This document shows positions 23,886 through 33,375 of a stretch of DNA of 64,000 bases, in pieces. The notes beneath the pieces are model-generated. The model was not told the DNA's origin and did not search any database. It saw nothing but the letters and a program-made list of their open reading frames with translations. Where the stretch lies: assembly GCA_905372355.1 (NCBI GenBank), contig CAJPOT010000011.1, positions 1 to 64,000 of the forward strand. Reading direction: 5' to 3'. Within the stretch, counting starts at the first letter, position 1, and each line of letters begins with the position of its first letter. Source of the stretch: an uncultured Selenomonas sp. (GTDB taxonomy: Bacteria; Bacillota; Negativicutes; Selenomonadales; Selenomonadaceae). A program made the translations under genes and the position numbers.

Positions 23886-25686
23886 CGTACTTCACCTCCA
23901 TCAGGCAGTAGTCACGATAATCCATCGTATAGTCGACAAAGAGTTTCGCGCCCTTCGCGACACTCTGCAGCTCGATGACGTTCTTCTCGAACTTCACCAA
24001 TTTCGCCCTGGCTCTGCCCGAAAGCGAGGCCGCAAGCAGCTTGACGGGAACATCCGTCTGCTCGCCTGCGAGAAAAAGCTCCAGGCGCACGCGCTCGACC
24101 TTTCGCGGCGCGATGAGGCTCAGGCGATAGCGTCCCTTCTCGCGCTCGACGCAAAAAGAGCGCATGTGAAGCGGCGAGAGGCGCGATGCCGCCGCCTTCT
24201 TCTTGCGGATCTTCTCGACACCGCTTTGAAGCTCCTCTTTGCGCCCGCCCTTTCGTGCAGCAAGGGCGCGACGCACGGCCGCGTCTTCCAAGTCAGGCAG
24301 GAAATCGCCCGCGCCGAAGGCGTCGACGCCGCGCTCCTCCTCCGCCATCAGCCGCTCGCGTACCTTTTCCTTCAGGTAGCGCTTGAGCCCCAGATACATC
24401 TCCTTCGCCTGCTTCTCCTCTGCCGCGTCCTGCACGACGCCCGGCTCCCACGCGTCGTGCGACGGCACCTCGATGCGGCGGAACGCCTGTCCCATCGCAT
24501 TCTCCTTGATGAGGAAGATGCCCGTAAAGTCGATGCCGCTCGGAAACCCCTTCTGATCGAAGAGCTTCATGCCGATGTGACGCGACATGAGGATGCGTCG
24601 GTTCAGCCCCTCGCCGCGCGTCAAAAAGAGCGTTGCCGCGCCGTCGGGAAAGCCGTACTTCGCACCGTATTCTGCGGCACGAAGCTCGATCCTCTGCGTC
24701 GCCTCATCCTCGCCTAGAAGCATGCGCGCGTAGCGCTGGATCATGCGGTTCTCCTCATAGTATTCCTTGTGATGCGGACTGCCAGCCGTCTTTTCAACGG
24801 GAAGTGAATCCGCGTAAAGGCCGAGGCTCGTCTTCGTGATGCGGTGATCGCCGATCTCCACCTCCAGGTTGCCCAGCCATATCGCGAGAAGGAAATTGTC
24901 GAGAACGGCGCGGATCATCTCCTGCTCCAAGCCCTCGATGGGCACGAGTCCCATGATGAAGATGTCCGTGCCGCTCGTGCGCCGCCGAAAAGCGGGATCG
25001 AGCGTGAAGATGTCCAAGAGCGCCTTCTTGTTCTCGTCGCTGTAATAGACCGTGCCCGTCGTCCAGCGATCCTTCTCGTCCCTGTAAGAGACGAGCTTCG
25101 CGACGCCCGTATACGATTCCACGCCGTCTTTGTCCAACGAGGCGAAGAACGCCGTGCGAAGCTCCGAGCAGCTATAGACGACCGCCTTGCCGATGCCGAA
25201 GCTGCCGCCCGCGTTCTCCTCCTTCTGCACGGAAAAACCCTGCTCCTTGACGAGTCCGCTCCAAAGCGAACCCTTCTCGCCTGCAAGCGCCCCTTCAAGC
25301 CCGCGCGTGCGAAAATCGCTGATGCGAAGGACAGCGATGCGCTCCGCCTTGAGGACATCCGCCGCACGCTCGAACGCCTCGCGGCACTTCTTGTCGTCCC
25401 GATTGCTGAGGAAGCAGCGCTCCAGGATATTCTGAAAATCCTCGCGCCCCGGAAACCTCTCGCGCGGGATGTCAAACGATTGAAAGGAAACGAGGACGGC
25501 GCCCTCAGCGTCATCTCTTCGCGCGTCGAGCGAGTTCTGGATCGTCTCGCGCACGAGGTAGTGCACCGTGCGTATGCCGAAAGAAACGCGCGCGAGGTCG
25601 TTGTAGCCGACAAGCTCGCCGCTGTCGTTCACCGGCGCACGCCAGCTGCCCTTCTTCCTGTCCATGAAAGGAAACAATTTTTCCAC
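23833..25686 (-). CDS. GHKL-type ATPase, first gene of a three-gene cassette
   Basis: 617 residues. The N-box is VRETIQNSLDA (E47, N51, D54), the Mg/ATP lid region ISDFRTRGLEG begins at about 122, and the G-box NAGGSFGIGKAVVYS spans 158-172. These mark a Hsp90/MutL/histidine-kinase-like ATP-binding domain, but there is no kinase His or HSP90 middle domain. A long alpha/beta region and a Lys-rich linker (about 470-510) lead to a beta-rich C-terminus. The start is GTG 25686 with AGGA upstream and a strong promoter at 25707-25735. It probably acts as the ATP-driven switch of an uncharacterised system. Confidence 0.8.
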   Translation of the reverse strand: MEKLFPFMDRKKGSWRAPVNDSGELVGYNDLARVSFGIRTVHYLVRETIQNSLDARRDDAEGAVLVSFQSFDIPRERFPGREDFQNILERCFLSNRDDKKCREAFERAADVLKAERIAVLRISDFRTRGLEGALAGEKGSLWSGLVKEQGFSVQKEENAGGSFGIGKAVVYSCSELRTAFFASLDKDGVESYTGVAKLVSYRDEKDRWTTGTVYYSDENKKALLDIFTLDPAFRRRTSGTDIFIMGLVPIEGLEQEMIRAVLDNFLLAIWLGNLEVEIGDHRITKTSLGLYADSLPVEKTAGSPHHKEYYEENRMIQRYARMLLGEDEATQRIELRAAEYGAKYGFPDGAATLFLTRGEGLNRRILMSRHIGMKLFDQKGFPSGIDFTGIFLIKENAMGQAFRRIEVPSHDAWEPGVVQDAAEEKQAKEMYLGLKRYLKEKVRERLMAEEERGVDAFGAGDFLPDLEDAAVRRALAARKGGRKEELQSGVEKIRKKKAAASRLSPLHMRSFCVEREKGRYRLSLIAPRKVERVRLELFLAGEQTDVPVKLLAASLSGRARAKLVKFEKNVIELQSVAKGAKLFVDYTMDYRDYCLMEVKYVEDPGASGAVSAAGEDE

Positions 25687-25706
25687 CTCATTCCTGTACG
25701 TTTCCT

Positions 25707-25735
25707 AGTATAGCAAAGAGACCGCCCAGTGACAA
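25707..25735 (-). promoter_or_regulatory. Promoter of the GHKL cassette
   Basis: Minus strand: -35 TTGTCA (25730-25735), 17-bp spacer, -10 TATACT (25707-25712), about 20 bp before the GTG start. Confidence 0.8.
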
Positions 25736-25797
25736 TGCGTGAGGTGCAGCCAAAAATTAACAAAAGCTAAATATTGCAAAAATTTACCTGCGCCCTC

Positions 25798-25825
25798 TTG
25801 CATATACGAGCCAATATGCTATAAT
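25798..25825 (+). promoter_or_regulatory. Promoter of the second candidate ncRNA
   Basis: Plus strand: -35 TTGCAT (25798-25803), 16-bp spacer, -10 TATAAT (25820-25825). Confidence 0.75.
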
Positions 25826-25828
25826 AAA

Positions 25829-26008
25829 GGTGCGGCAGGTGGACTAAGCGTCATCCCGCCTTTAGTGCCGTACCTTACTAACCACCAGAAGGAATCATCG
25901 CGTATGGTTCCTCCTGGTGGCAATATAATCGAATCCCGCCAGGGGTTCAGGCTGCAAGGCCAACAAGAAAAGAACAGGCAGCGAGCCTAGGCTCGCTGCC
26001 TGTTTTCT
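25829..26008 (+). ncRNA. Candidate structured small RNA, ~180 nt, family not recognised
   Basis: Between a TATAAT promoter and a perfect 15-bp terminator there is no reading frame, but there are three strong hairpins. Hairpin 1 is GGTGCGGCA..TGCCGTACC enclosing AGGTGG..CCGCCT. Hairpin 2 (about 25880-25920) is CCACCAG.AGGAA..TTCCT.CTGGTGG. Hairpin 3 is GAATCCC..GGGGTTC. It could be a free small RNA, or a leader/attenuator for the 116-aa gene at 26196, but that gene has its own promoter after the terminator. I could not match it to a riboswitch, 6S or SRP RNA consensus. Confidence 0.65.
25973..26008 (+). terminator. Strong intrinsic terminator of the small RNA
   Basis: The perfect 15-bp stem AACAGGCAGCGAGCC / GGCTCGCTGCCTGTT has a 2-nt centre and is followed by TTTTCTTT. 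Confidence 0.92.
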
Positions 26009-26064
26009 TTCGCTTTCTTTCCTTTTCCAGTATTCTCAATTTCTGGTATTTTCCCGCAACTTTT

Positions 26065-26093
26065 TTGCACCTGTGCGGGAATTGTGCTATAAT
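26065..26093 (+). promoter_or_regulatory. Promoter of the 116-aa unknown gene
   Basis: -35 TTGCAC (26065-26070), 17-bp spacer, -10 TATAAT (26088-26093). The roughly 95-nt leader contains hairpins GTGCGG..CCGCAC (about 26101-26116) and TGCGGCA..TGCCGCA (about 26153-26174). Confidence 0.8.
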
Positions 26094-26195
26094 GAGGCTC
26101 GTGCGGCAGACCGCACGGCTTCATACATTTCATCATTTCTCAGATGCGGCATATCTTCTCACAACGTGCCGCACAAAACGAAAGGAGTCTTTTCC

Positions 26196-26546
26196 ATGCC
26201 AACAGCAGCAAAATCGAGCGGCGCAAGAAAGACCGCCGTCCCAAAGAAAAGCAGTACCCCCTCGCGCACGCGCAGGGCTTCGAACGTCGCCTACATCTTC
26301 TTCAACTGCGACGCCGAAAAATCCCACGACTCGATGAATATCTTCTACAACCACGAGATCTACCGCGACACACAGGCCTCGCGCAAGGCTCTTTGGCAGA
26401 AGGTCAAGGAGGAGCAGGATGCCTCGCGCATCGAAATCGCCGAAGACGATCTGACGAGCGTGCGCACGGCAATTCTTGAGAACGACCCCGCCGAAGCGAG
26501 CCGCTACATCCGCTTCGGCGCGATCGAGACCTTCGTCTGCCACTGA
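26196..26546 (+). CDS. Small protein of unknown function with basic disordered N-terminus
   Basis: 116 residues. The first 33 are Lys/Arg/Ser/Ala-rich and probably disordered. The folded part runs from VAYIFFNCDAEKSHDSMNIF to RYIRFGAIETFV. AAAGGAG 8 nt before ATG 26196, an own promoter and a terminator support a real gene. No known motif or membrane helix is seen. The basic tail might bind nucleic acid, which is interesting beside a small RNA, but this is speculation. Confidence 0.75.
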   Translation: MPTAAKSSGARKTAVPKKSSTPSRTRRASNVAYIFFNCDAEKSHDSMNIFYNHEIYRDTQASRKALWQKVKEEQDASRIEIAEDDLTSVRTAILENDPAEASRYIRFGAIETFVCH

Positions 26547-26576
26547 TTCGTCCGCGATTCCCATACGGCCAAACGA

Positions 26577-26620
26577 GAAAAGCCCAAGAGCCGTCCCTAA
26601 CGGTCGTCCTTGGGCTTTTC
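26577..26620. terminator. Hairpin terminator overlapping the 3' end of the TonB-like gene
   Basis: AAAAGCCCAAG / CTTGGGCTTTT is followed by CTTTTTC on the plus strand. The downstream arm (26609-26619) lies inside the last codons of the convergent TonB-like gene, whose stop codon is in the loop. Confidence 0.85.
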
Positions 26621-27295
26621 TTTTTCAGGAATGTCAAGCTCCTCGGCTTTCGTCTGCGTCGTCGGCACGCCCTCGGGCGTGAGGCTCGGCGCATAGCGCC
26701 AGCTCTCCTTGATCCTCTTTTCCAGACGCTCTTCGAGAAGTCGGCGCTCCCTCTCGTCGGTGATTTCCGGCTCGAACTGCCACGCTTGGACGCCCGTCAC
26801 GCGGCCTTCCGGCGAGATGTCCGCAAAGAACTGCACATGCCCTCGGTACGCAGTCTCCTTCTCGGTCAGGCCGCGCTTCGTCTCCTCACGCAGCACGGCG
26901 GGCTTGTTCGGCTTACGCATCGCAGGATAGTCGCGCTTCTTCGGCGGCTTCGCTTTTTGACCCTCGACTGGTCTTTTCTTTGCCTCACTCGGCGACTTCA
27001 GCGCTTCTTGTGAAGGCGGCTTCCAAGACTCGGGAACGCTCTCCTCTTCCGTCGCCAACGTCTCATTCTCCACCCGCGGCTTCTCCTCCGCCAGTAGCTT
27101 CTCCTCCGCAGAAGGCGAAACTTTCGCGGCAGCCTCATCCGAGTCCGGCACATCGAGCCAGGTGATTTCCTGCGCCGTGTCCCAAAACGACTCCTCATGC
27201 GGCAAAAGAAGCCCCGCGATGCCAAACGCGAACATATGCAGAAAAACGGCAAGAAGCACGACAGTCCCCCAGCGTTGGCGTACGATCACAATCAT
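26597..27295 (-). CDS. TonB-like energy-transduction protein
   Basis: 232 residues. An N-terminal membrane anchor (WGTVVLLAVFLHMFAFGIAGLLL) is followed by a charged, Lys/Glu/Pro-rich periplasmic spacer (about 50-150). A C-terminal segment (YRGHVQFFADISPEGRVTGVQAWQFEPEI) resembles the TonB C-terminal fold. It has no ExbBD partners next to it, unlike the tonB at 41980-42735, so it is a second, stand-alone TonB. ATG 27295 is chosen because a TATAAT at about 27318-27323 makes the upstream ATG (27322) fall before the probable transcript start; the ribosome site GGGGAGG is unusually close, so GTG 27289 is possible. Confidence 0.7.
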   Translation of the reverse strand: MIVIVRQRWGTVVLLAVFLHMFAFGIAGLLLPHEESFWDTAQEITWLDVPDSDEAAAKVSPSAEEKLLAEEKPRVENETLATEEESVPESWKPPSQEALKSPSEAKKRPVEGQKAKPPKKRDYPAMRKPNKPAVLREETKRGLTEKETAYRGHVQFFADISPEGRVTGVQAWQFEPEITDERERRLLEERLEKRIKESWRYAPSLTPEGVPTTQTKAEELDIPEKEKPKDDR

Positions 27296-27471
27296 CCCTC
27301 CCCACACGTTTCGTCCTTTCATTATAGCACACGAACACCAATCACACGGCAAAAACTATTGCACTTTATTCAGTATTCGCGGACGAGATTCTTCCCTTTT
27401 GGAGCAAAATATAGTATCATGAAGATGAGTGGATATTTCTCCTTTATATTTTAGGATAAAAAACTCAAAAT

Positions 27472-27484
27472 TATTCGTCGAATA
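27472..27484. promoter_or_regulatory. Palindrome upstream of the first HD-GYP gene
   Basis: TATTCG-T-CGAATA has 6-bp half sites, 50 bp before the start codon in an otherwise AT-rich leader. It may be an operator; the regulator is unknown. Confidence 0.4.
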
Positions 27485-27533
27485 TAAAACGATGCTCGAA
27501 ACACTGCATCAAGTAAGATGATAGGCGGGTAAA

Positions 27534-28700
27534 ATGATTCATATACCTATAAAAAAACTAAAAAACGGCATGATCACGGCGCAGAGCATATACAATCCGC
27601 TCGGCGCCAGCTACCTGACGAAGGGCATGGAACTCAGTCCGACATACATCGAGCGTCTGGAGAAAGCGGGATTTGACGGCGTGACCGTCACCTCCCTGGA
27701 TCCCAAGCTCAAGCTCGCGCCGCCCGATGATATCGTGCAGGAAAAAACGCGCATCTCCGCCATACAAAACGTGGCGACGGCTTTCCATAGCGTCGAGGAG
27801 AACGGCACCTTCGACCCGGCGCCGCTGCAGGGCATTTCGGAGAACATCCTGCAGGACATCATCGCACAGCAGAAGAACCTCGTGCAGCTCACGGACATCC
27901 GCCTGCACGACACTTATACCTTCGCCCATTCGGTCAACGTGGCCATCCTCTCGTCTCTCCTCGGCGTGCTTCTGAAGCTTTCCAGGGAGGAGCAACTAAA
28001 GCTCACGCTCGGCGGTCTCCTGCATGACATCGGCAAGATCACCGTACCCTATGAGATTCTCACGAAGGCCGGCCATCTCACAGACGACGAGTGGAGCGTG
28101 ATGCAGGGACATCCGGAAGCCGGCAGGCAGCGTCTGAAGAAGATGTTTCCCAACGACACGCTGCTCTCCACCATCGCCCTGCAGCACCACGAGCACATCG
28201 ACGGCTCGGGCTATCCCAACCATCTGAAAGGCGAGCAGATCCACCGCTACGGACGCATCGTCGCCATCGCCGACGTCTACGACGCCCTGACGAGCGTGCG
28301 CCCGTACAAGAGAGCCTATACGCCATCCGTCGCACATCGCCTCATGGCTACATGTTCGCCCGGGCATTTCGATCTCGATCTCTTGAAGCTTTTCTTCGAC
28401 AACGTCGCGATTTACCCCGTCGGCACGATCCTCAAGACACAGGATGGCTACGCCATCGTGAAGAAGGTCGAATTCGGCTATACGCTGACGCCCGTCGTCT
28501 GCGTCTTTGCCAACCGTGAGGGCAAACTTCTCAATGCCCCCAGCGACCTCGATCTGAAAGAAGCGCCAAAAGGGATGCTTGATGGTGTGATTTCCGACAG
28601 CGAGCTGTACCATTTCATCCACAACATCAACGTCGATCCGGCCATCTTCCTCCAAGAAAACACAGAGAAAGAAGACGCGTCACAAGAAAATACTGAATGA
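27534..28700 (+). CDS. HD-GYP domain cyclic-di-GMP phosphodiesterase (first of tandem pair)
   Basis: 388 residues. The N-terminal DUF3391-like region (IPIKKLKNGMITAQSIYNP) is followed by the HD-GYP domain: HDIGKITVP (HD pair), later HPEAG, QHHEHIDGSGYP (HHExxDGxGYP) and IVAIADVYDALTS.RPYK. All metal-ligand His/Asp residues of an active enzyme are present, so it should hydrolyse c-di-GMP to pGpG/GMP in the cytosol. There is no membrane or receiver domain. It is a tandem paralogue of the next gene, separated by 51 bp and likely co-transcribed. Confidence 0.93.
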   Translation: MIHIPIKKLKNGMITAQSIYNPLGASYLTKGMELSPTYIERLEKAGFDGVTVTSLDPKLKLAPPDDIVQEKTRISAIQNVATAFHSVEENGTFDPAPLQGISENILQDIIAQQKNLVQLTDIRLHDTYTFAHSVNVAILSSLLGVLLKLSREEQLKLTLGGLLHDIGKITVPYEILTKAGHLTDDEWSVMQGHPEAGRQRLKKMFPNDTLLSTIALQHHEHIDGSGYPNHLKGEQIHRYGRIVAIADVYDALTSVRPYKRAYTPSVAHRLMATCSPGHFDLDLLKLFFDNVAIYPVGTILKTQDGYAIVKKVEFGYTLTPVVCVFANREGKLLNAPSDLDLKEAPKGMLDGVISDSELYHFIHNINVDPAIFLQENTEKEDASQENTE

Positions 28701-28751
28701 ACTACGGCGCATTTCAAGGTGTTCCGCCACTGAAACCGGGGTGTTTTCTCC

Positions 28752-29930
28752 ATGATACGCTTGAAATCGAATCAGCTCAAAACCGGCATGGTGACGGCGC
28801 AAAGCATCTTCAATGAGAAGGGTGCCGCCTTTCTCGTACGTGGCACGCCGCTGACTGATCGCTACATCTATCGGCTTCGTCAGCTCAGCGTGCCCGAACT
28901 TCACGTCACATCGCTTTCTTCTAATTTTCAGCTGCAACCGCCCCCTGACATCATCAAGGAGCACACGCGCGTGCAGGCCGTCGAAAACGTCGCGGAGACC
29001 TTCCGCCAGGCGGAAAAGTATGGCCAGTTCAACATGAGCCTCATGGAGCGATGTGCCGATCTCCTCGTATGCGACATCATGTCGAAAAAGAAGAATCTCG
29101 TGCAAATCACAGACATTCGTCTGCACGACTCCTACACGTTTTCCCATTCAGTCAACGTCGCCGTCCTCGCGACGATGCTCGGCAATCTCTGCGGCTACTC
29201 CAAGAGCAAGCTGCAGGTCATCACGCTCGGAGGACTCCTACACGACATCGGCAAGCTCGCCGTGCCCACATCCATCCTCAACAAGTCTGGCGCCCTGACG
29301 GCGGACGAATTCAAGATCATCCGTCGGCATCCAAGTGAAGGGCGCAGACTCCTCAAGGAATTGAAGTCGCCGCTCGCCTCGATCCTCGCCATCATTGCAG
29401 TCCAGCACCACGAGCACCTTGACGGCTCAGGCTATCCCTACCATGTGCGCGGCAAGTCCATCCATCCGTACAGCCGCATCACCGCCATCGCCGACGTCTA
29501 CGACGCGCTGACGAGCGTGCGTCCTTACAAGAGGGCATACAAGCCGAACGTCGTCTATCAGATGATGATGAAGAACTCCCCCGGTCACTTTGACATGGAT
29601 CGCCTGCGCCTCTTCTTCGACAATGTCGCCATTTACCCCGTTGGTACAGTCATGAAAACACAGCTCGGCTACGCCATCGTCAAGAAGGTCGTCTTCGGCC
29701 ACACGCTCGCCCCCATCGTCATCGTCTTTGCAGACAAGAACGGTAAGCTTCTCCCAAAACCCTTCGGCGTAAACCTCGCCCACTGCCGCCGCGATGCCAT
29801 ACATTACGTCATGGACGACGTGGAACTCTTGAACTTCATCCGTCATACAGGCATCGACCCCGCCGTATTCCTTGACGACGATCTTCGCGCGATGAAGGAC
29901 TATCCGCGCATGGGGAAGCATGAAATCTGA
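28752..29930 (+). CDS. HD-GYP domain cyclic-di-GMP phosphodiesterase (second of tandem pair)
   Basis: 392 residues, with the same layout as the preceding gene (IRLKSNQLKTGMVTAQSIFN; HDIGKLAVP; RHPSEG; QHHEHLDGSGYP; ITAIADVYDALTSVRPYKRAY). Long shared stretches show a tandem duplication that has since diverged, mainly in the N-terminal sensory part and the C-terminal tail. The catalytic residues are complete. Two such enzymes plus the EAL protein at 61251 point to strong c-di-GMP turnover. The ribosome site is weak (GGGGTG), consistent with coupling to the first gene. Confidence 0.93.
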   Translation: MIRLKSNQLKTGMVTAQSIFNEKGAAFLVRGTPLTDRYIYRLRQLSVPELHVTSLSSNFQLQPPPDIIKEHTRVQAVENVAETFRQAEKYGQFNMSLMERCADLLVCDIMSKKKNLVQITDIRLHDSYTFSHSVNVAVLATMLGNLCGYSKSKLQVITLGGLLHDIGKLAVPTSILNKSGALTADEFKIIRRHPSEGRRLLKELKSPLASILAIIAVQHHEHLDGSGYPYHVRGKSIHPYSRITAIADVYDALTSVRPYKRAYKPNVVYQMMMKNSPGHFDMDRLRLFFDNVAIYPVGTVMKTQLGYAIVKKVVFGHTLAPIVIVFADKNGKLLPKPFGVNLAHCRRDAIHYVMDDVELLNFIRHTGIDPAVFLDDDLRAMKDYPRMGKHEI

Positions 29931-29940
29931 GTTGATAAAG

Positions 29941-29984
29941 GCATACAAAAAGACCCTGCCGCCCGGCAGGGTCTTTTTGTATGC
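29941..29984. terminator. Bidirectional terminator, 20-bp perfect stem
   Basis: The stem GCATACAAAAAGACCCTGCC pairs perfectly with its complement around a GCCC loop. It serves the HD-GYP pair (plus) and the HMA gene (minus). Confidence 0.95.
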
Positions 29985-29986
29985 TC

Positions 29987-30358
29987 TTATGCCTCGCGCA
30001 ATTCTGCGCGGGCAAGCTTGTACTCCGTCTTGTCGAGAACTGCATGAAGCTCCTCGTCGGAGATCATGCGCTCCATCTTGAGGACAGCGATGTTCTTTCC
30101 GAGATCGACCTCGGCGACCGCGCCGTCGATGCCGTTGAGCATACGCTCGACGGCGTTCTTGCAGTTGTCACAGTGCATGCCCTCGATATGCAGCACCTTC
30201 TCGCCGATGACGTCGTGATAGAGCTTCTTCTTCGGGCCGCCCTCGATGCTGCCACCCCCGCCGCAGCACGCACCGCCGCCGCCGAAGTGGCGCACCATGC
30301 CGCGCACAGCGAAGAAAAGCGCCGCCAAGAGAACCGCTCCCAAAATATACGTTGCCAT
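29987..30358 (-). CDS. Membrane-anchored heavy-metal-associated (HMA) domain protein
   Basis: 123 residues: a membrane helix (YILGAVLLAALFFAVRGMV), a Gly-rich linker with a Cys pair (GGGGACCGGGGS), then an HMA domain with GMHCDNCKNAVERML (MxCxxC). Such proteins bind Cu(I) or similar soft metals; here the domain faces either side of the inner membrane depending on topology. GAAGGAG sets ATG 30358. It is monocistronic, with no copper ATPase nearby. The extra CC in the linker may give a second metal site. Confidence 0.82.
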   Translation of the reverse strand: MATYILGAVLLAALFFAVRGMVRHFGGGGACCGGGGSIEGGPKKKLYHDVIGEKVLHIEGMHCDNCKNAVERMLNGIDGAVAEVDLGKNIAVLKMERMISDEELHAVLDKTEYKLARAELREA

Positions 30359-30484
30359 GATTTCTCCTTCTTTCCTTACCAAAGGGCATTGCCCTTATAT
30401 ACCATGCTATCGCTCTATTTTACCCGCGCTTTATCGACTTGTCAATAGTGATTCTTAGTGTTGGCAATATGCTTTGAGACGAAA

Positions 30485-30509
30485 ACAGCCTCCCCGTCGG
30501 GGAGGCTGT
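30485..30509 (-). terminator. Intrinsic terminator of enolase gene
   Basis: The perfect 11-bp stem ACAGCCTCCCC / GGGGAGGCTGT with a 3-nt loop is followed by TTTTCG on the minus strand. Confidence 0.92.
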
Positions 30510-30544
30510 AAATCTTGAGAATCACTGAAACTTTCCGTTCAAAT

Positions 30545-31882
<1,338 letters not shown>

Positions 31883-31954
31883 TTAGCTTATCACGAAAGC
31901 GGCAGATGTCAAGCCTTTTGCTGAAAGCAATTCGCATTTGTCGCCGCTTTCATG

Positions 31955-31996
31955 AAAAAAAGCGCACGGGCTTCGTCCTGCCCGCACGCTTTTTCC
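31955..31996 (-). terminator. Intrinsic terminator after the bicupin gene
   Basis: AAAAAGCG..CGGGC pairs with GCCCG..CGCTTTTT around a short loop. It lies about 45 bp after the cupin stop; T-runs on both sides allow bidirectional action. Confidence 0.8.
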
Positions 31997-32042
31997 ACTT
32001 GCCGAAGCCGTACAGGCATGAACGGCCTGTATTCATATCAGC

Positions 32043-32696
32043 TTAAGCAAGCTCCAGCATCAACGCCATCTTGAAATTCTTCACGGCACGCACATAATGT
32101 CTGCCGTTCTTCGCAAACTTGAAGTTCTCACCCGCGTGAACCGTGTATTCCTTGCCCTCGTAACCGATGACGGCCTCGCCTTCGAGCGCGAAGACGAGAG
32201 CCTCGCCCGGCGCCGCGTGCTCGTCAAGCCCCGTGCCCGCGCCGAAGCTCATGAGCACGAACTTGAGGTTCGGGCTCTGCACGAGATCCATGTTGACGAT
32301 CTTACCCTCCTGGCACGGCAGAAGCTCCGCCAGCTGAAATACCTTCTTATCCTCGATTGCCTTGTTCATGGTTTTTCCCTCCTGCAAACTGATCTCAAGA
32401 TAAACGGCACCGCGCTCCGTCTTTACGCCCACGGGCGTACCGACGGGCACGACGAAGAAATCTCCTGCGGCGAGCGGCGTATTCCCGCTTTCCTCGACCG
32501 CTTCCATCGCGCCCGAAGCGACGTACCAGAGGCGGCGACGCTCGTAGCTCTCCGCGCTGATGTCTGTCGCCTCTGCGAGCGAGAACCAGACGACGTTGTT
32601 GCCGCCTGCCGCGCTGATGGCTTCCGACACCGTGCAGCCCGGGATGGGCGCCATTTCCTCGGCGGGGCGAAATACCCTGCCTGCCTGACCTTTCAT
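32043..32696 (-). CDS. Two-domain cupin protein
   Basis: 217 residues made of two cupin halves. The N-terminal half reads RLWYVASGAMEAVEES..PLAAGDFFVVPVGTPVGVK. The C-terminal half reads FGAGTGLDEHAAPGEALVFALEGEAVIGYEGKEYTVHAGENFKFA, in which the G..DEHxxPgEal motif carries the usual metal His. The first half lacks the HxH motif, so only one metal site is likely. The enzyme or sensor function is unknown; similar bicupins occur near carbohydrate genes. AGAGGAG 9 nt upstream favours ATG 32696. Confidence 0.85.
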   Translation of the reverse strand: MKGQAGRVFRPAEEMAPIPGCTVSEAISAAGGNNVVWFSLAEATDISAESYERRRLWYVASGAMEAVEESGNTPLAAGDFFVVPVGTPVGVKTERGAVYLEISLQEGKTMNKAIEDKKVFQLAELLPCQEGKIVNMDLVQSPNLKFVLMSFGAGTGLDEHAAPGEALVFALEGEAVIGYEGKEYTVHAGENFKFAKNGRHYVRAVKNFKMALMLELA

Positions 32697-32760
32697 GGCT
32701 GTCATCTCCTCTCTTTTTTCCTAGTATAGCACAGGGAAATCTTCACAGCGGGAACATTTG

Positions 32761-33375
32761 TTACAGATTTTGAGAAATTTTCTTATTTCTCAAAAGCAGC
32801 CTCCGCAAGATCTCTTGCGCGAGGAAACCCGTGGCAGATCCCGTGAAAACGGCCAGAGCAAAGAGCATGGGCGCATAGTAAAAGACGTCGAGCGTGCCGA
32901 GCCAGAAAGCGGCGGCAAGGAGCTGACCCACGTTGTGCGAGAGTGCGCCCGCGACGCCGAGCAGCGCGAGCGGCACGCGCGGGACTGCCCGCAGCAAGAG
33001 GACGCCGACCGAGAGCGCCAGAAGCCCGCCCGCAAGGCTGAACGACAGCGCGGGCAGGCTGCCCGCGAAGACCGATCCGAGCACGATGCGCAGGACAAGC
33101 AGCAAGAGCGCTTCCCTCGCGCGAAAGAGACGGAGCGCGGCGACGGTCACGATGTTCGCGAAACCGAGCTTGAAGCCCGGCACCGCTGCGACAAGCGGCA
33201 GGCGAAGCTCGACGAAGAAGAGCATCAACGAGAGTGCGAGGCAGATGGAAAGAAGCGTCAGCCGCGCCGCCCCCTGCTGCGCCAGACCCGCTTCCTGCGC
33301 TCCCTCTGCGCATATACGCGCCCGCGCCTCGGACGCACCCTGCCGAGCGCCGCGCTCCTGCCGCGCGCCCCTCAC
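32761..33375 (-). CDS. Gx transporter family membrane protein (EetB / heptaprenyl-PP synthase component I-like)
   Basis: 204 residues with 5-6 helices (LTLLSICLALSLMLFFVELRL; PGFKLGFANIVTVAALRLF; GVAGALSHNVGQLLAAAFWLG). The PGFKLGFANIVT and GALSHNVGQ motifs mark the Hpre_diP_synt_I family (PF07456 by recall), whose Listeria member EetB belongs to the flavin-based extracellular electron transfer locus. The start is GTG 33375, overlapping the NusG-II gene stop in GTGA. It is the last gene of the iron/flavin operon. Its relation to quinone synthesis or electron transfer is inference. Confidence 0.85.
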   Translation of the reverse strand: MRGARQERGARQGASEARARICAEGAQEAGLAQQGAARLTLLSICLALSLMLFFVELRLPLVAAVPGFKLGFANIVTVAALRLFRAREALLLLVLRIVLGSVFAGSLPALSFSLAGGLLALSVGVLLLRAVPRVPLALLGVAGALSHNVGQLLAAAFWLGTLDVFYYAPMLFALAVFTGSATGFLAQEILRRLLLRNKKISQNL

